Source: Pseudoflavonifractor capillosus
GTDB lineage: Bacteria; Bacillota; Clostridia; Oscillospirales; Oscillospiraceae
Reading direction: 5' to 3'
NCBI RefSeq assembly: GCF_016902575.1
Contig: NZ_JACSNZ010000019.1
Location: forward strand, 1-33,841
Length of the DNA stretch: 33,841 bases
Below the pieces are notes generated by a model that did no database searches, was not told where the DNA came from, and was given only the letters and a program-made list of their open reading frames with translations. Both the position numbers and the translations under genes were made by a program. Below are positions 15,048 through 25,058 of the stretch, piece by piece. Each line of letters opens with the position of its first letter. Position 1 is the first letter of the stretch.

Positions 15048-15196
15048 GAAATGGCTCCACAGGGCTTTTAGTAAAAAGTTAAGCGGCAATAATTGAAATT
15101 TTAGTAACAAAAACCAGCTGATTATATGTTAATTTTGGGATTTCAAGCCATTTCGAGCACTTTGTATAGTTTCACAACAGCCAGAGGCAAACTCTC

Positions 15197-15225
15197 TTGT
15201 GTTTTCGCACAAACCATGGTACACT
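15197..15225 (+). promoter_or_regulatory. Promoter of the galactosidase gene
   Basis: TTGTGT (15197-15202), a 17-bp spacer and TACACT (15220-15225) with the extended -10 TGG. No catabolite-repression or other operator was recognised around it. Together with 15048-15196, which holds no gene, this is the only regulatory signal seen before the start codon at 15315. Confidence 0.55.
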
Positions 15226-15314
15226 GAGACTGCATATTTCTGCGGAGATGGGTGTGCTATGCCCATTTTCACATTGGCCCGGATTGTATCGGGGAAGAAA
15301 GAAGGAGGAATATC

Positions 15315-18300
15315 ATGTTCCAGAAGAAACGGATGCTTGCGGGCGCCCTGGCTCTGGCTACCTGTGTCAACTTGGTGACAGTTGGCGCATTTGCCGGCAA
15401 TGGGAGAAGCATCACAAGCACGCAGACCTCCTCTGAGGAGGAGACCGTCTACGTCAACAGTCTTGGCGGAGACAGCCGGGAAGTGAACTTCAACGACCAC
15501 TGGAAGTTCAACCTGGGTGACGGCAGCGCCGATAAAAATTATACTGACGCCAGCTGGGATGAGGTGGACCTGCCCCACGATTACAGCATCGAGCAGGAGT
15601 TCACCACCAGCGGCGAGGGTGAGAGCGGCTACCTGCCCGGCGGCACCGGCTGGTACCGCAAGAGCTTCACTGCGGATGAAAGCTGGAAGGACAAGGTCAT
15701 TACCGTCAACTTCGGCGGCGTGTACATGAACGCCACCGTCTACCTCAACGGTACCGAGCTGGGCTTCCACCCCTATGGCTACACCGCTTTCTCCTTTGAG
15801 CTGCCCCAGGATCTGCTGGACTATACGGGCAACAATGTGCTGGCGGTGAAGGTGGATCACAAGACCCCCTCCAGCCGTTGGTACTCCGGCAGCGGTATCT
15901 ACCGCTCCGTGCACCTGACCGTCACCGACCCCGTTCACGTGGCGGAGAACGGCACCTACATCACCACGCCCAACCTGGCCGGCACCAATGGCGAGGACGG
16001 CACTGTGAAGATCGTCACCACCGTGGCCAACGAGACTGAAGCCGCTGCCGATGTGGTGGTGCGCCAGACCATCTATGAGAATGGTTCCACCGCCTCTGCG
16101 GCCTCTGTCAGCAGCCAGAGCGTCAACGTGGCCAACGGAGCCACCACGGATGTGACCCTCACTGCCAAGGTGAACAACCCCAAGCTGTGGGACACCGACA
16201 ACCCCAACCTGTATACCGCTGTCACCGAGGTGCTGGTGGATAATGAGGTGGTGGACACCTACACCACCGAGTTCGGCTTCCGCTGGCTGGACTTCAACAA
16301 CACCAACGGCTTTGAGCTCAACGGTGAGCCCACTAAGCTCAAGGGCGTGTGTATGCACCACGATCAGGGCGCCCTGGGTGCTGAGGCCTGGTACCGGGCC
16401 ATCGAGCGCCAGGTGCAGATCCTCAAGGACATGGGCTGCAACGCCATCCGTGTCACCCACAACCCCGCTGCGGACGAGCTGGTGGAGATCGCCAACCGTG
16501 AGGGCATGATGCTCATCGACGAGGCTTTCGACACCTGGGCGACCCCCAAGAACGGCAATAGCCACGATTACTCCGAGTGGTTCAACGTGACCATCGAGGA
16601 GGGCAACAACATCCTGGGCGGCGAGACCGGCATGACCTGGGCCGAGTTCGACATCAAGGCCATGGTCTACCAGGATCGCAACGCCCCCTCTGTGATTATG
16701 TACTCCCTGGGCAATGAAATCTTCGAGGGTGTGAACAACGCCTATACCACGAATTACCCCACGATTGCCGGGAATCTCTGCGATTGGGTGCAGGAAGTGG
16801 ATGCCACCCGCCCTGTGACCTTCGGTCAAAATAGTGCCCAAGATGACAGAGCTGCTCAGGTGGCGGCTGTCATCAATGAGCACGGCGGCGTGGTAGGCCT
16901 GAACTATGCTGGCACCGATCGTTTTGATAACTGGGTTGACAAGGGCTTGAAAATCTACTACTCCGAGACTGCCTCTGCCGTCAACAGCCGTGGCGTGTAT
17001 GACCGCAAGGCCAACAACAGCGACGGCGGCAAGGGCGACTACCTGCTCACCTCCTACGACAAGAGTAAGGTGAACTGGGGCGCCGTGGCCAGTGACGCCT
17101 GGTGGCGAGTGCTGCAGCGTGACAACTCCATGGGTGAGTTTGTGTGGACTGGCTTTGACTACATCGGCGAGCCCACCCCCTGGAATGCCACAGGCTCTAC
17201 CCCTGCAGGTTCCTGGCCCAACTCTCCCAAGTCCTCCTACTTCGGCATCATCGACACCAACGGCCTGCCCAAGGACAGCTTCTATCTGTACCAGAGCCAG
17301 TGGAATGATGATGTGACCACCCTGCATGTGCTGCCCACCTGGAACGAGAGTGATGTGGTGAAGGACAGCAACAACAAGGTGGAAGTGGTGGTGTACTCCG
17401 ACGCCGCCAAGGTGGAGCTGTACCTCAACGATCAGCTGGTGGGTACTGCTGAGACCACCGTGACCCGTACCAATGCCGGGTACACCTATCGCACCTTTAC
17501 CTCTGGTACCGACACCTTCACCAAGAAGACCGGCCACGAGAGCCTGTATGCCACCTTTATGGTGCCCTATGCTGCGGGCACTCTGGAGGCCAAGGCCTAT
17601 GATGAAAACGGTGATCTCATTGAGACCACTTCCGGCCGCAGCGTGGTGAAGACCACTGGTGAGGCCGCAAAGCTCACCCTGTCCGCTGACCGGGATTCCA
17701 TCGTGGCCGACGGCGACGACCTGAGCTACATCACCATCGACGTGAAGGATGCTGAGGGCAACCTGGTGAACACCGACGACGTGAATGTGACCCTGTCCAT
17801 CACCGGCAACGGCAAGATTGTGGGCGTGGACAACGGTCGTCAGATCGACCACACCTCCTACCAGAGCCTGTCCCGTGACGTGGGCGCTGGCCAGCTGGTG
17901 GCCATCGTGCAGTCCACCGACAAGGCCGGTGAGTTTACCGTCACCGCCACTGCCGACGGCCTGGCCCAGGGCTCTGTCACCGTCACCACCACTCCCGTTG
18001 AGGGAGACGAGGGTGGAGAAGAGGGGAACCCTGTGACCAGCTATCAGATCTCCCGCTACTACTATGTGAAGGTGGGCAACACCCCCGAGCTGCCCGACAC
18101 TGTGACCGTCACTTACAAGGACGGCACCACCGCCGATCTGAAGGTGGCCTGGGAGAAGTATGACCAGGCTCTCACCCAGAAGCCCGGCTCCTTCACCGTC
18201 AGCGGTGCTCTGGGTGATACCGACATCACCGTCTCTGTGAACATCACCATGCTGGATCAGGTGGCTGCCCTGCTCAACTACTCCACCGCCGTGCGTACCG

Positions 18301-20714
18301 GCAGCAAGGTGACCCTGCCTGCCTCCCGTCCCGCAGTTTCTGCTGACGGCACCATCCTCAACGTGGAGTTCCCCGTGGTGTGGGAGGAAATTCCTGAAGA
18401 CTTTACCGCTACCACCGGCACCAAGGAAGTCACCGGCACCAGCCAGGTCTTTGGCCAGGAGCTGGAAGTCAAGGCCTGGGTGCGTGTGGCCGACGGCACC
18501 GTGTCCATTGGCGGCAACGTGGCCGGGGCTGCCAGCAGCCTGACCCAGAACATCCCTGAGGAGCTCCAGAGCGATACCCTGGAGGCCATCCGGAATGGCA
18601 GCACCACCAAGGATGCCAACAACGAAGGTGGAAAGAACACCAGCATCTGGACTAACTACAGTTTCGCCCAGGCAGGCAACGAGACTGCCCAGCTGACCTT
18701 TACCTACGCCACTGCCCAGTACCTGGGCGAGGTTGTGTTGTACCATGTCACCGACAGCTACTCCGCCGAACTGCCCTCCGCTGTGAAGATGGAAGTCAGT
18801 GGTACGGGTACTGAGTGGACCACCCTGGATATCACCCCCGGGGAGAAGACCAACCCCAGCGAAGGTGTTTACCGCATTGCCTACACCTTTGAGCCCACCG
18901 ATGCGGTGTACCTCCGCATCACCTTGACCAACAAGGCGGGCGATCCCCCCAGCGGTGCCACATATTACTGCGTGGGCCTCAGCGAGGTGGAGCTGAATGT
19001 GGCTCAGACCAGCTTCCCCATCAGCAGCTCCGCTGAGTTCACCAGCGTGTCTGTCAACGGCCAGCAGTGGACGGCCGAGGAGCTCTCCTCCCGTACTTTC
19101 TCCACCGAGGCCCTGGTGGTGGACACCCTGGAGGTGGAGTCCAGCAACGTGGCTTACACCGTTCTGCCCGCCTACAACAACGTGGTGAAGATCCTCACCG
19201 AGTCTGAGGACCACGGAACCCGAGGCGTGTATACCATCAACCTGGGTGTGGAGCAGGGACCCAACACCGATGCCACCGATGCCAGCCGGGACTATGACTA
19301 CACCAAGACCGCTGCCACGGCTGCCAGTCAGCAGACACCTGCTGACAAAAATGTGGAAGGACCCATTGGGTTTGCTGTGGACAACAAGAGAGACACCTAC
19401 TGGCACACCAAGTGGGATGAATACCTGGAGAATAACCCTGAGAAGCGCTACATTCAGCTGGAGCTGGCTGAGGCCACCATGCTGGACGCCCTGCGCTATC
19501 AGCCCCGTCCCACCATCGCCAACGGCATCGTCATCAAGTATGAGGTGCAGGTGAGCATGACCGGGGAGGCCGATAGCTGGGAGACCGTGGCTCAGGGCGA
19601 CTGGGCTCACGACACCAACTGGAAGATCGCTCTGTTTGAAGAACCCACCGAGGCCAAGTATGTGCGCCTGTACGGCGTGGAGACCCGCGGCGGCACTGGC
19701 GACGTGGCCAACCGCTTCATGTCCTGCGCCGAGCTGCGCGTGCGCGTGGCTGAGCAGAAGACTGACCTGTCCTCTGCCACCGTCACCCTGGACAAGGATG
19801 TCTATGAGTACAACGGCCAGCCCGTGGAGCCCCAGGTCACTGTCACTCTGGGTGAGGACACCCTGAAGTATGGTCTGGACTACGCTGTGGAGTACGCAAA
19901 CAACGAGGGCGTTGGCACCGGTACCGTTACCGTACGGGGCATCATGGGCTACACCGGCTCCGTGTCCAAGGAGTTCACCATCGAAGAAGGTGATCCTGTG
20001 GAGCCTACCGATCCCGTGCAGCCTACCGATCCCGTGCAGCCCACCGATCCCGTGCAGCCCACCGATCCTGTGCAGCCCACGGATCCCGTGCAGCCCACGG
20101 ATCCCGTGCAGCCCACCGATCCTGTGCAGCCCACCGATCCTGTGCAGCCCACGGATCCCGTGCAGCCCTCCGCCCCTGTCACCGGTGGCGGCGTCACTGT
20201 GGACAACAACACCGACGATCCCATCACTGTGGGCAACGCCGACCAGGTGTTTGACGAGGGCACTGTGATCACCGTGGAGAGCGTCACCCAGGGTGAGATT
20301 TACAACACCGTGAAGGAAGCCCTGAAGGATGTGGTGGCTGACATGAAGAACACCGCCATTCTGGACATCACCGCCACCCTGAACGGCAAGCCCGTTCAGC
20401 CCAGCGGCAAGGTGCAGATGACCTTCGCCATCCCTGAGAACCTGTCTGTGGACAACCTGAAGCTGTTCTATGTGTCTGACGACGGCAAGACCACCGAGGA
20501 GATTGCCATCACCGTGAACAAGGATGCCCGCACCGTCACCGCCAACCTGGAGCACTTCAGCACCTATGTGCTGGCCAACGTGGTTGTGGATGGGGACACC
20601 GGCACGGTGCCTCCCACCGGCGATGCCAGCCAGTTGGTTCTGTTCACCGGCCTGATGCTGGCCAGCGCCGCCTGCGTTGGTCTGGTGGTTGTCAGCCGGA
20701 AGCGCAGAGCCTAA
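15315..20714 (+). CDS. Secreted cell-wall GH2 beta-galactosidase, multidomain
   Basis: A 1799-residue surface enzyme of glycoside hydrolase family 2, probably removing beta-galactose from host or dietary glycans. Order: signal peptide (1-27, ending AFA); GH2 sugar-binding domain (about 50-200); Ig-like domain; TIM barrel (about 305-640) with acid/base Glu468 in SLGNEIFEG and nucleophile Glu551 in YYSETAS; GH2 C-terminal domains (about 665-860); two Big_4-like Ig domains (to about 1040); a galactose-binding-like domain (about 1050-1215); a second, F5/8C-like one (about 1330-1480); an MBG-like Ig domain; ten DPVQPT repeats (1560-1619); a beta domain; then PPTGD (1766-1770), a hydrophobic helix and RKRRA, a variant sortase signal. 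GGAGG lies 5 bases before the ATG. It is monocistronic. Exact substrate and domain edges are estimates. Confidence 0.93.
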   Translation: MFQKKRMLAGALALATCVNLVTVGAFAGNGRSITSTQTSSEEETVYVNSLGGDSREVNFNDHWKFNLGDGSADKNYTDASWDEVDLPHDYSIEQEFTTSGEGESGYLPGGTGWYRKSFTADESWKDKVITVNFGGVYMNATVYLNGTELGFHPYGYTAFSFELPQDLLDYTGNNVLAVKVDHKTPSSRWYSGSGIYRSVHLTVTDPVHVAENGTYITTPNLAGTNGEDGTVKIVTTVANETEAAADVVVRQTIYENGSTASAASVSSQSVNVANGATTDVTLTAKVNNPKLWDTDNPNLYTAVTEVLVDNEVVDTYTTEFGFRWLDFNNTNGFELNGEPTKLKGVCMHHDQGALGAEAWYRAIERQVQILKDMGCNAIRVTHNPAADELVEIANREGMMLIDEAFDTWATPKNGNSHDYSEWFNVTIEEGNNILGGETGMTWAEFDIKAMVYQDRNAPSVIMYSLGNEIFEGVNNAYTTNYPTIAGNLCDWVQEVDATRPVTFGQNSAQDDRAAQVAAVINEHGGVVGLNYAGTDRFDNWVDKGLKIYYSETASAVNSRGVYDRKANNSDGGKGDYLLTSYDKSKVNWGAVASDAWWRVLQRDNSMGEFVWTGFDYIGEPTPWNATGSTPAGSWPNSPKSSYFGIIDTNGLPKDSFYLYQSQWNDDVTTLHVLPTWNESDVVKDSNNKVEVVVYSDAAKVELYLNDQLVGTAETTVTRTNAGYTYRTFTSGTDTFTKKTGHESLYATFMVPYAAGTLEAKAYDENGDLIETTSGRSVVKTTGEAAKLTLSADRDSIVADGDDLSYITIDVKDAEGNLVNTDDVNVTLSITGNGKIVGVDNGRQIDHTSYQSLSRDVGAGQLVAIVQSTDKAGEFTVTATADGLAQGSVTVTTTPVEGDEGGEEGNPVTSYQISRYYYVKVGNTPELPDTVTVTYKDGTTADLKVAWEKYDQALTQKPGSFTVSGALGDTDITVSVNITMLDQVAALLNYSTAVRTGSKVTLPASRPAVSADGTILNVEFPVVWEEIPEDFTATTGTKEVTGTSQVFGQELEVKAWVRVADGTVSIGGNVAGAASSLTQNIPEELQSDTLEAIRNGSTTKDANNEGGKNTSIWTNYSFAQAGNETAQLTFTYATAQYLGEVVLYHVTDSYSAELPSAVKMEVSGTGTEWTTLDITPGEKTNPSEGVYRIAYTFEPTDAVYLRITLTNKAGDPPSGATYYCVGLSEVELNVAQTSFPISSSAEFTSVSVNGQQWTAEELSSRTFSTEALVVDTLEVESSNVAYTVLPAYNNVVKILTESEDHGTRGVYTINLGVEQGPNTDATDASRDYDYTKTAATAASQQTPADKNVEGPIGFAVDNKRDTYWHTKWDEYLENNPEKRYIQLELAEATMLDALRYQPRPTIANGIVIKYEVQVSMTGEADSWETVAQGDWAHDTNWKIALFEEPTEAKYVRLYGVETRGGTGDVANRFMSCAELRVRVAEQKTDLSSATVTLDKDVYEYNGQPVEPQVTVTLGEDTLKYGLDYAVEYANNEGVGTGTVTVRGIMGYTGSVSKEFTIEEGDPVEPTDPVQPTDPVQPTDPVQPTDPVQPTDPVQPTDPVQPTDPVQPTDPVQPTDPVQPSAPVTGGGVTVDNNTDDPITVGNADQVFDEGTVITVESVTQGEIYNTVKEALKDVVADMKNTAILDITATLNGKPVQPSGKVQMTFAIPENLSVDNLKLFYVSDDGKTTEEIAITVNKDARTVTANLEHFSTYVLANVVVDGDTGTVPPTGDASQLVLFTGLMLASAACVGLVVVSRKRRA
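19992..20171 (+). repeat. Ten 18-bp tandem repeats coding DPVQPT
   Basis: The units encode DPVEPT, eight times DPVQPT, then DPVQPS. Variation is mostly third-base (GATCCC or GATCCT; ACC or ACG), and neighbouring units share variants, as expected from slippage or unequal exchange. The repeat makes a Pro-rich stalk that lifts the enzyme from the wall. It is not a CRISPR array, since there are no spacers. Confidence 0.95.
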
Positions 20715-20754
20715 GGCAAACCATCCAGGACTTCCCTGGCATAAGAAGTAAAAC

Positions 20755-20796
20755 AATCTCCCGAGGCCGTGAATCGGCCTCGGGAGATGTTTTTTG
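20755..20796 (+). terminator. Galactosidase gene terminator
   Basis: Stem CATCTCCCGAGGCCG-type (ATCTCCCGAGGCCG / CGGCCTCGGGAGAT, loop TGAAT) followed by TTTTTT. Confidence 0.9.
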
Positions 20797-20814
20797 TATG
20801 GTCTGGAATGGTCT

Positions 20815-20855
20815 GGAAAAGAAAAAGGGCTCCGGGACCACAAAAGCCCCGGAGC
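20815..20855 (-). terminator. Terminator of the dnaD/dnaC-like operon
   Basis: On the minus strand, stem GCTCCGGG / CCCGGAGC (20855-20848 with 20836-20829) is followed by CCTTTTTCTTTTCC. It sits about 155 bases past the dnaC-like stop codon and back to back with the galactosidase terminator. Confidence 0.65.
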
Positions 20856-21009
20856 TGGAAAGAAAGGAGAAATGAAAAGAAGAGATACTTTAGCTTGCAA
20901 GGATAGGATACCCGCAAGTCGTTACAAATATACACAGGAAATTGTTACAAAAGAATAAAATCTTCTCGGGGGGTGGGAAGGGTGTCCAAAGGCGTGGCTT
21001 CCGGGGAGG

Positions 21010-22014
21010 TCACCGGGCCATGCGCCGGATGTCGTCCCCATAGAAGGTGAGCTCCTGGTAGGCGCCGGCCAGCCGGGACACCACCTGGGGGGTGTACCGG
21101 GCGGCGATCTGTTCCATGGACAGGTTGGTGGAGATGATGGTGTGCAAGCCCCCTTGCAGACGGCTGTTTACTACCTCATACAGGGTGGACTGGGCCAGGG
21201 GAGTGGTGAGTTCACTGCCCAAATCGTCCAGGATCAGCAAATCGCAGTTGAGATACCGCCGGGTGTCGTCCCTGGCCTGCCGCTCCTGCCCCAGATCCCG
21301 GGAAAACTTCCGGGCTTCAAAGGCGGTAAAGAGGCTGATGGCGGTGTCATACACCACCGAGTGTCCCCGGCCGGACACCTCCCGGGCGATACACCCGGAC
21401 AAAAAGGTCTTGCCCAGCCCGGTGCCGCCGGACAAGAGCAAATTCCGCAGGGGGTAGTTGGGAAAGCGACGGGCAAAGCCCTCGCACACCGTCACCACCC
21501 GCTTCATGTTCTCACGGGGGGAGCGATCCACCCCCTGCCAGGGCTGGTCAGAGTACACATCCAGGCGCAGGCGGTCAAAGTCCTGCTCGTCGGTGAGGTT
21601 CAATAGGGCGGTGAGAGCCTTCATCTGCTCCTGGGCGCACAGCTGCTTGAGGCAGGTGCACATCTCGCTGCCTGCCCATCCCGTGTCTCCACACTGGGCG
21701 CAGGCGGGCGTGTCGTCCAGGGCATCCGGGGGATAGCCCAGGGTGTGGAGCAGTTCGGCCCGCTGGGCCTGGAGCTCCAGGTTGCGTTTACGAATGTCGG
21801 CAATTTCCGGGCCGTCGGCCTGGATGGGTTTGCCGGAGATGGCCAGGCCCGCCAACTCTGCCATGGTGGAACCGATGGCCCGATCCAGCTGCCGAAGACG
21901 AGGCTCCCGGCGGTAAAGCTGCTGTTCCAGATCCCAGCGGCGGCGCTCCCGGATCTCACGGCGCCGGGCCAGGCGGGCGCTGGCCCGCTGGACAATGGCT
22001 GCGTCGTAGGACAT
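21010..22014 (-). CDS. DnaC/DnaI-like helicase loader ATPase
   Basis: An AAA+ protein that would load the replicative helicase at the origin and at restarted forks. The 334 residues have a basic coiled N-terminus, a four-cysteine zinc-binding cluster (Cys105, Cys108, Cys119, Cys121), Walker A GGTGLGKT (196-203), Walker B LLILDD (259-264), sensor-1 STN (295-297) and the conserved SRL near 313. Its ATG follows the stop of the DnaD-domain gene with no base between (TAA then ATG), so translation is coupled and the two products probably act together in the primosome. Prophage DnaC homologues exist, but no phage gene is nearby; this looks like the chromosomal copy. Confidence 0.9.
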   Translation of the reverse strand: MSYDAAIVQRASARLARRREIRERRRWDLEQQLYRREPRLRQLDRAIGSTMAELAGLAISGKPIQADGPEIADIRKRNLELQAQRAELLHTLGYPPDALDDTPACAQCGDTGWAGSEMCTCLKQLCAQEQMKALTALLNLTDEQDFDRLRLDVYSDQPWQGVDRSPRENMKRVVTVCEGFARRFPNYPLRNLLLSGGTGLGKTFLSGCIAREVSGRGHSVVYDTAISLFTAFEARKFSRDLGQERQARDDTRRYLNCDLLILDDLGSELTTPLAQSTLYEVVNSRLQGGLHTIISTNLSMEQIAARYTPQVVSRLAGAYQELTFYGDDIRRMAR

Positions 22015-23001
22015 TTAGTTCCCACCTTTCTCCTGCTGCTGCAAGAATTGATCCAGCCAGTCAGACTGCTGCCGGATGCGGCTCTGGCTGGGCTGATAGT
22101 TCTCCTGGGGCTTGGCGCCCTGGGTGGCTGCGGCCTGGGTTTTGGGTTTGCCGCCCCGCTCCTGCTCCACCTGCTGGGGGGTGGTGAAGCCGGACTTGTG
22201 CCAGGACTCCAAAATTTTATTCACATAGGGCCAGTTCATCTGCCCCTTGCGGAAAATGGTGCGCTCGTAGGCCAGATGGATCATCTCATCGGAGAAGCCC
22301 CATCCCACCCAACGGTTGATGTACTCCCGCTCCCGGTCGATGGCGGGCCGCTTCTGGGTGACGCCCACGGCGGAGAGCACCCCCCATTCCCGCTGGTCGA
22401 TGCTCTCCTGACGGCGGAGAAATTCCTCCGCCCGCTCCACGGTGGTGATGCCCAGCCGCTTCCACCGGAACGCCTCCTTCTTCACCTCACTCATGCGGGG
22501 CGGAGGTGCGGCCTCTCCCTTTTGCCGGCGGCTGGAGCGCACCACATAGCCCCCCAGCATGAATATGACCTCCACGGGCAGGGCCAAGTAATCGTAAATG
22601 GTGTACAGACTCTTCAGGTCTGCGTCGGAAAACACCTTGCCCAGCAGCCGCTCCATCTCCAGGTACAGCCCATGGAAGCTCATCTCCCGCTCCAGGGCGT
22701 GGGCAATATCACCCCGGGTGTACTCCGGGGGCCGATCATCCACCAGGGCGGGCTGGGTTGAGACCGGGGCGGGAGAGGGGCAGCTGCCCTGGGCCAGCCC
22801 CAGGCTGGTGAGTCGGGAGAAGGCAGCGCTCAGGCGTGGGGTGTCCCAGCCCAGCTGTCCGGCGGCCCGATCCGGGTCGCTCCCTCCCTGGAGCAGCGCC
22901 AGATATAAAAGGGCGCAGTCCCCGTCTCCCGTCTCCACCAGCCGGCGGGCGGCCTGGGCGGTCATGGACAGGATCTCGTTGGGCAGCAGCAGCATGGACA
23001 T
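22015..23001 (-). CDS. DnaD-domain primosome protein
   Basis: A 328-residue replication initiation protein of the DnaB/DnaD type found in Firmicutes, which remodels origin DNA and recruits the helicase loader. The N-terminal third looks like a winged-helix domain (LLYLALLQGG then LGLAQGS). Two DnaD_2-type helical domains follow: about 138-215 (LKSLYTIYDYLALPVEVIFML) and about 235-290 (WGFSDEMIHLAYERTIFRKGQMNWPYVNKIL, then W-K-SGF). The tail is Gln-rich. AAGGAGGTG lies 5 bases before the ATG at 23001; an ATG two codons later is possible. First gene of a two-gene operon with the helicase loader. Confidence 0.88.
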   Translation of the reverse strand: MSMLLLPNEILSMTAQAARRLVETGDGDCALLYLALLQGGSDPDRAAGQLGWDTPRLSAAFSRLTSLGLAQGSCPSPAPVSTQPALVDDRPPEYTRGDIAHALEREMSFHGLYLEMERLLGKVFSDADLKSLYTIYDYLALPVEVIFMLGGYVVRSSRRQKGEAAPPPRMSEVKKEAFRWKRLGITTVERAEEFLRRQESIDQREWGVLSAVGVTQKRPAIDREREYINRWVGWGFSDEMIHLAYERTIFRKGQMNWPYVNKILESWHKSGFTTPQQVEQERGGKPKTQAAATQGAKPQENYQPSQSRIRQQSDWLDQFLQQQEKGGN

Positions 23002-23036
23002 GGGTACACCTCCTTATTTCATTTCATACATAAATT

Positions 23037-23065
23037 ATTTTACATGATGCCCGGGGAATTGACAA
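23037..23065 (-). promoter_or_regulatory. Promoter of the dnaD/dnaC-like operon
   Basis: On the minus strand, TTGTCA (23065-23060), a 17-bp spacer and TAAAAT (23042-23037). A hairpin with a symmetric internal loop (CCCGGC at 23075-23080, GCCGGG at 23098-23103) lies just upstream. Confidence 0.6.
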
Positions 23066-23265
23066 CTGAAAAATCCCGGCAATCCCAGAGTGGGACAGCC
23101 GGGAAGTCTCAGGGGTAGGGGGCACCGCCCGGCCCATGGGGGGCGGGGTGCGCCATCCCAGCGGGTAGCGTTTGCCAGGGTGGGAAAAGCAGCGGCCTTG
23201 GTGATGAGGGATTGTCCAAGATTTGAAGGCAACGGCCAACCAGGCAGCTTGGGTTTGCTCCGCAG

Positions 23266-23325
23266 GGTGGCTTTCTCCCCGATGAGAAAGCCACCAAAGA
23301 ATCGCCTAGGGCGTTCCCCCCTAGG
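23266..23325 (+). repeat. Two-hairpin module 1
   Basis: Hairpin A is GGTGGCTTTCTC-cccgat-GAGAAAGCCACC (12 bp); then linker AAAGAATCGC (its last C begins hairpin B); then hairpin B, CCTAGGG-cgttccc-CCCTAGG (7 bp, 23305-23325). GCTCCGC lies 5 bases upstream. It is the left member of an inverted pair. Confidence 0.8.
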
Positions 23326-23736
23326 TACCTCCCTTTTTTAGCCCAGGCTGGCACTGCGTCCCATGTCCACGGCCCGGAAGGTCTTCCGCTGTTCCTGGTT
23401 GTGCCACTATCCCAGTCCACCATGGCAGCTGGCCCTAACGCTGGGGCAGTTCCCCTGTCCGGGCCTTTTCCTGGTGGTAGCGGCTGTTCCCAGCCGCCGA
23501 GGGCTTGGAGTTCTACCGCTGCAACCCACCTGGCTCTCAAGTTTGGGGGCAAAAGCCACCGCCCGGCCCCTGTGGGCCGGGATGTGCCACAGGTAGGGCC
23601 GAAACCAGGACAAGGGAGCACTTCCCAGCAGCGACTGGGTAGGGGCCAGCCTGTATTTTCCCTGGCATGGTACCCGCCCTTCGGCCCGGCCCGGAAAGCA
23701 ACTCCTGACAGCATGGGAAAGCGGGGTGGATTCCAC

Positions 23737-23800
23737 AAGGAGGGGGAAGGCCCCTCCTTTGGCGATTCTTTCGTCTATTTCTCATCGCTGAGAAATAGAC
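23737..23800 (-). repeat. Two-hairpin module 2 (inverted)
   Basis: Hairpin B is AAGGAGGGG-gaagg-CCCCTCCTT (23737-23759). The linker is GCGATTCTTT, the exact complement of AAAGAATCGC. Hairpin A is GTCTATTTCTC-atcgct-GAGAAATAGAC (23773-23800). It is the right member of the first inverted pair and is followed by GCGGAGC-type flank. Confidence 0.8.
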
Positions 23801-23889
23801 CCCAGCGGAGCGTCCCTACCAGACTGGAAAGTCTGAAACTGCTCTTTGCAGAGGGGAAATTTTTCTGCTCCCTGGAGAAAGGGAAGCCC

Positions 23890-24582
23890 TTATAAAAACT
23901 GCGCAAACACCGAGGCGGACACCACAGTGAGCACCCCCGCCACCGCAATGGCCAGGCTGCTCATGGCGCCCTCCACTTCCCCCAGCTCCATGGCTTTGGC
24001 GGTGCCGATGGCGTGGGCGGAGTTGCCCAGGGCCAGGCCCTTGGCAATGGGGTGCTTGATGCGGAACAGAGAGAAAATGAGATCGCCAATGACGTTGCCC
24101 AGGATGCCGGTGACGATGATGACGGCGGTGGTGATGGCCACCACGCCGCCCAGCTCCCGGGACAGCTCCATGCCGATGGCAGTGGTCACCGACTTGGGCA
24201 GCATGGTCACATACAGCTGGTGATCCAGCCCGAAGAGCACGGACAGGGCCAGAATGCCCACCCCTCCGGCGATGATCCCCGCCCCCAGGCCGCACAAAAT
24301 GGCCAGCCAGTGGGTCTTGAGCAGGGCCAACTGCCGGTACAGAGGCACCGCCAGGGCCACGGTGGCCGGAGTGAGCAGGTAGGCCAGGTACTGCGCCCCC
24401 TCATAGTATTCCGCATAGGGGATGCCCAGAGCCTTGTTGAACAAAATCACGCAGCAGATGGCGATGAGCAGGGGGTTGAGAATGGCCAGGGCGAACTTGC
24501 GCCGCAGCAAAAGGCCGACCTCATATCCGATCAGGCTGACCGCCACCCCGAAAAACAGGGAATTTCCCAGAAACTCACCCAC
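23890..24582 (-). CDS. lrgB: LrgB family membrane protein
   Basis: LrgB/CidB proteins pair with the holin-like LrgA/CidA and affect murein hydrolase activity, cell lysis and, in some species, export of small metabolites such as glycolate or pyruvate. The 230-residue, strongly hydrophobic product shows family features: YAEYYEGAQYLAYLLTPATVALAVPLY, then LPKSVTTAIGMELSRELGG and GNSAHAIGTAKAMELGEVEGAMSSLA near the C-terminus. The start is a GTG at 24582 with GGAGG about 8 bases upstream. It overlaps the end of lrgA by 8 bases, so the two are co-translated. Confidence 0.93.
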   Translation of the reverse strand: MGEFLGNSLFFGVAVSLIGYEVGLLLRRKFALAILNPLLIAICCVILFNKALGIPYAEYYEGAQYLAYLLTPATVALAVPLYRQLALLKTHWLAILCGLGAGIIAGGVGILALSVLFGLDHQLYVTMLPKSVTTAIGMELSRELGGVVAITTAVIIVTGILGNVIGDLIFSLFRIKHPIAKGLALGNSAHAIGTAKAMELGEVEGAMSSLAIAVAGVLTVVSASVFAQFL

Positions 24583-24937
24583 GCTTCTCCCTCCTTTTGA
24601 TGATAAACTGGCTCACGTGTCCCGTGACCACCATTACCAGCACCGTGGTGAGCACCATGATGACCACCATCGGCACCAGCACAGGGCGCAGCTGTTCCCA
24701 GCTCTCGGTGAGCCCCACAGCGGCAGGGACAAACATCACCGGCATAATGAGGATGAGAAAGTCCGCAGCCCGATCCACCTGCTCCAGGCGGATGATGCCG
24801 GTGCACAGGCACAGCAGCATCAACACCAGCCCGTACACGCTGGCAGGCACCGGCAGGGGGAGCAGGGCGTGGAGCCCTTCTCCCACAAAAGACAGCAGCA
24901 ATATAATGAGAAATTGTCGCAGCAGCTTCAATTTCAT
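24575..24937 (-). CDS. lrgA: LrgA/CidA family holin-like protein
   Basis: A 120-residue membrane protein with four hydrophobic segments, the size and pattern of LrgA/CidA. Family residues include LPLPVPASVYGLVLMLLCL in the second segment and IMPVMFVPAAVGL in the third; the tail is basic (IIKRREKRG). The ATG at 24937 follows AGGAGGAGGG directly (short spacing); an in-frame start 18 codons upstream lies at the promoter -10 region and is rejected. Operon lrgA-lrgB, transcribed away from the YtrA-like regulator. No LytSR two-component genes are nearby. Confidence 0.92.
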   Translation of the reverse strand: MKLKLLRQFLIILLLSFVGEGLHALLPLPVPASVYGLVLMLLCLCTGIIRLEQVDRAADFLILIMPVMFVPAAVGLTESWEQLRPVLVPMVVIMVLTTVLVMVVTGHVSQFIIKRREKRG

Positions 24938-24962
24938 CCCTCCTCCTAAATTCACTTTCAAA

Positions 24963-24991
24963 ATAGTAGCCTGCCCCCGCCCATCTGTCAA
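24963..24991 (-). promoter_or_regulatory. lrgAB promoter
   Basis: On the minus strand, consensus TTGACA (24991-24986), a 17-bp spacer and TACTAT (24968-24963). It faces away from the promoter at 25059, with about 70 bp between the two -35 boxes. Confidence 0.7.
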
Positions 24992-25058
24992 TCTTCAAAG
25001 TGTATAAAACCCCGGGGTAAAATGCCGCCTTTTCTTGCCACCCCTGCCACAGTTATCC

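Larger units (their letters stand above)
23104..23889. repeat. Structured repeat region 1, no gene
   Basis: No supported gene in about 790 bp. It contains two inverted hairpin modules (23266-23325 and 23737-23800) around a core that matches the second region at about 29680-29870. Shared strings include GGTACCCGCCCTTCGGCCCG-like and GCAACTCCTGACAGC and GCGGGGTGGATTCC. A GC-rich motif (CACCGCCCGGCCC...GGGNTGNGCCA) occurs twice, at about 23128 and 23560. ORFs cross it on both strands but use different frames in the two copies and have poor starts. Confidence 0.75.

Noticed and set aside
19992-20171. Tandem repeat as a CRISPR array
   Set aside because: Units are contiguous 18-mers without spacers, in frame with a surface protein, and no cas gene is present.
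15129-20900. A 1923-codon ORF on the minus strand, the longest in the window
   Set aside because: It is codon-aligned with and antisense to the galactosidase gene, has low-complexity Gly/His/Val-rich sequence and no start signal; it results from absence of TTA, CTA and TCA codons in the real gene.
23109-23785. ORFs of 82-209 codons across structured repeat region 1, one partly similar to a frame in region 2
   Set aside because: Similarity follows from nucleotide similarity of the repeat; frames are interrupted or different between copies, starts are poor and composition is Pro/Gly/Arg-rich.
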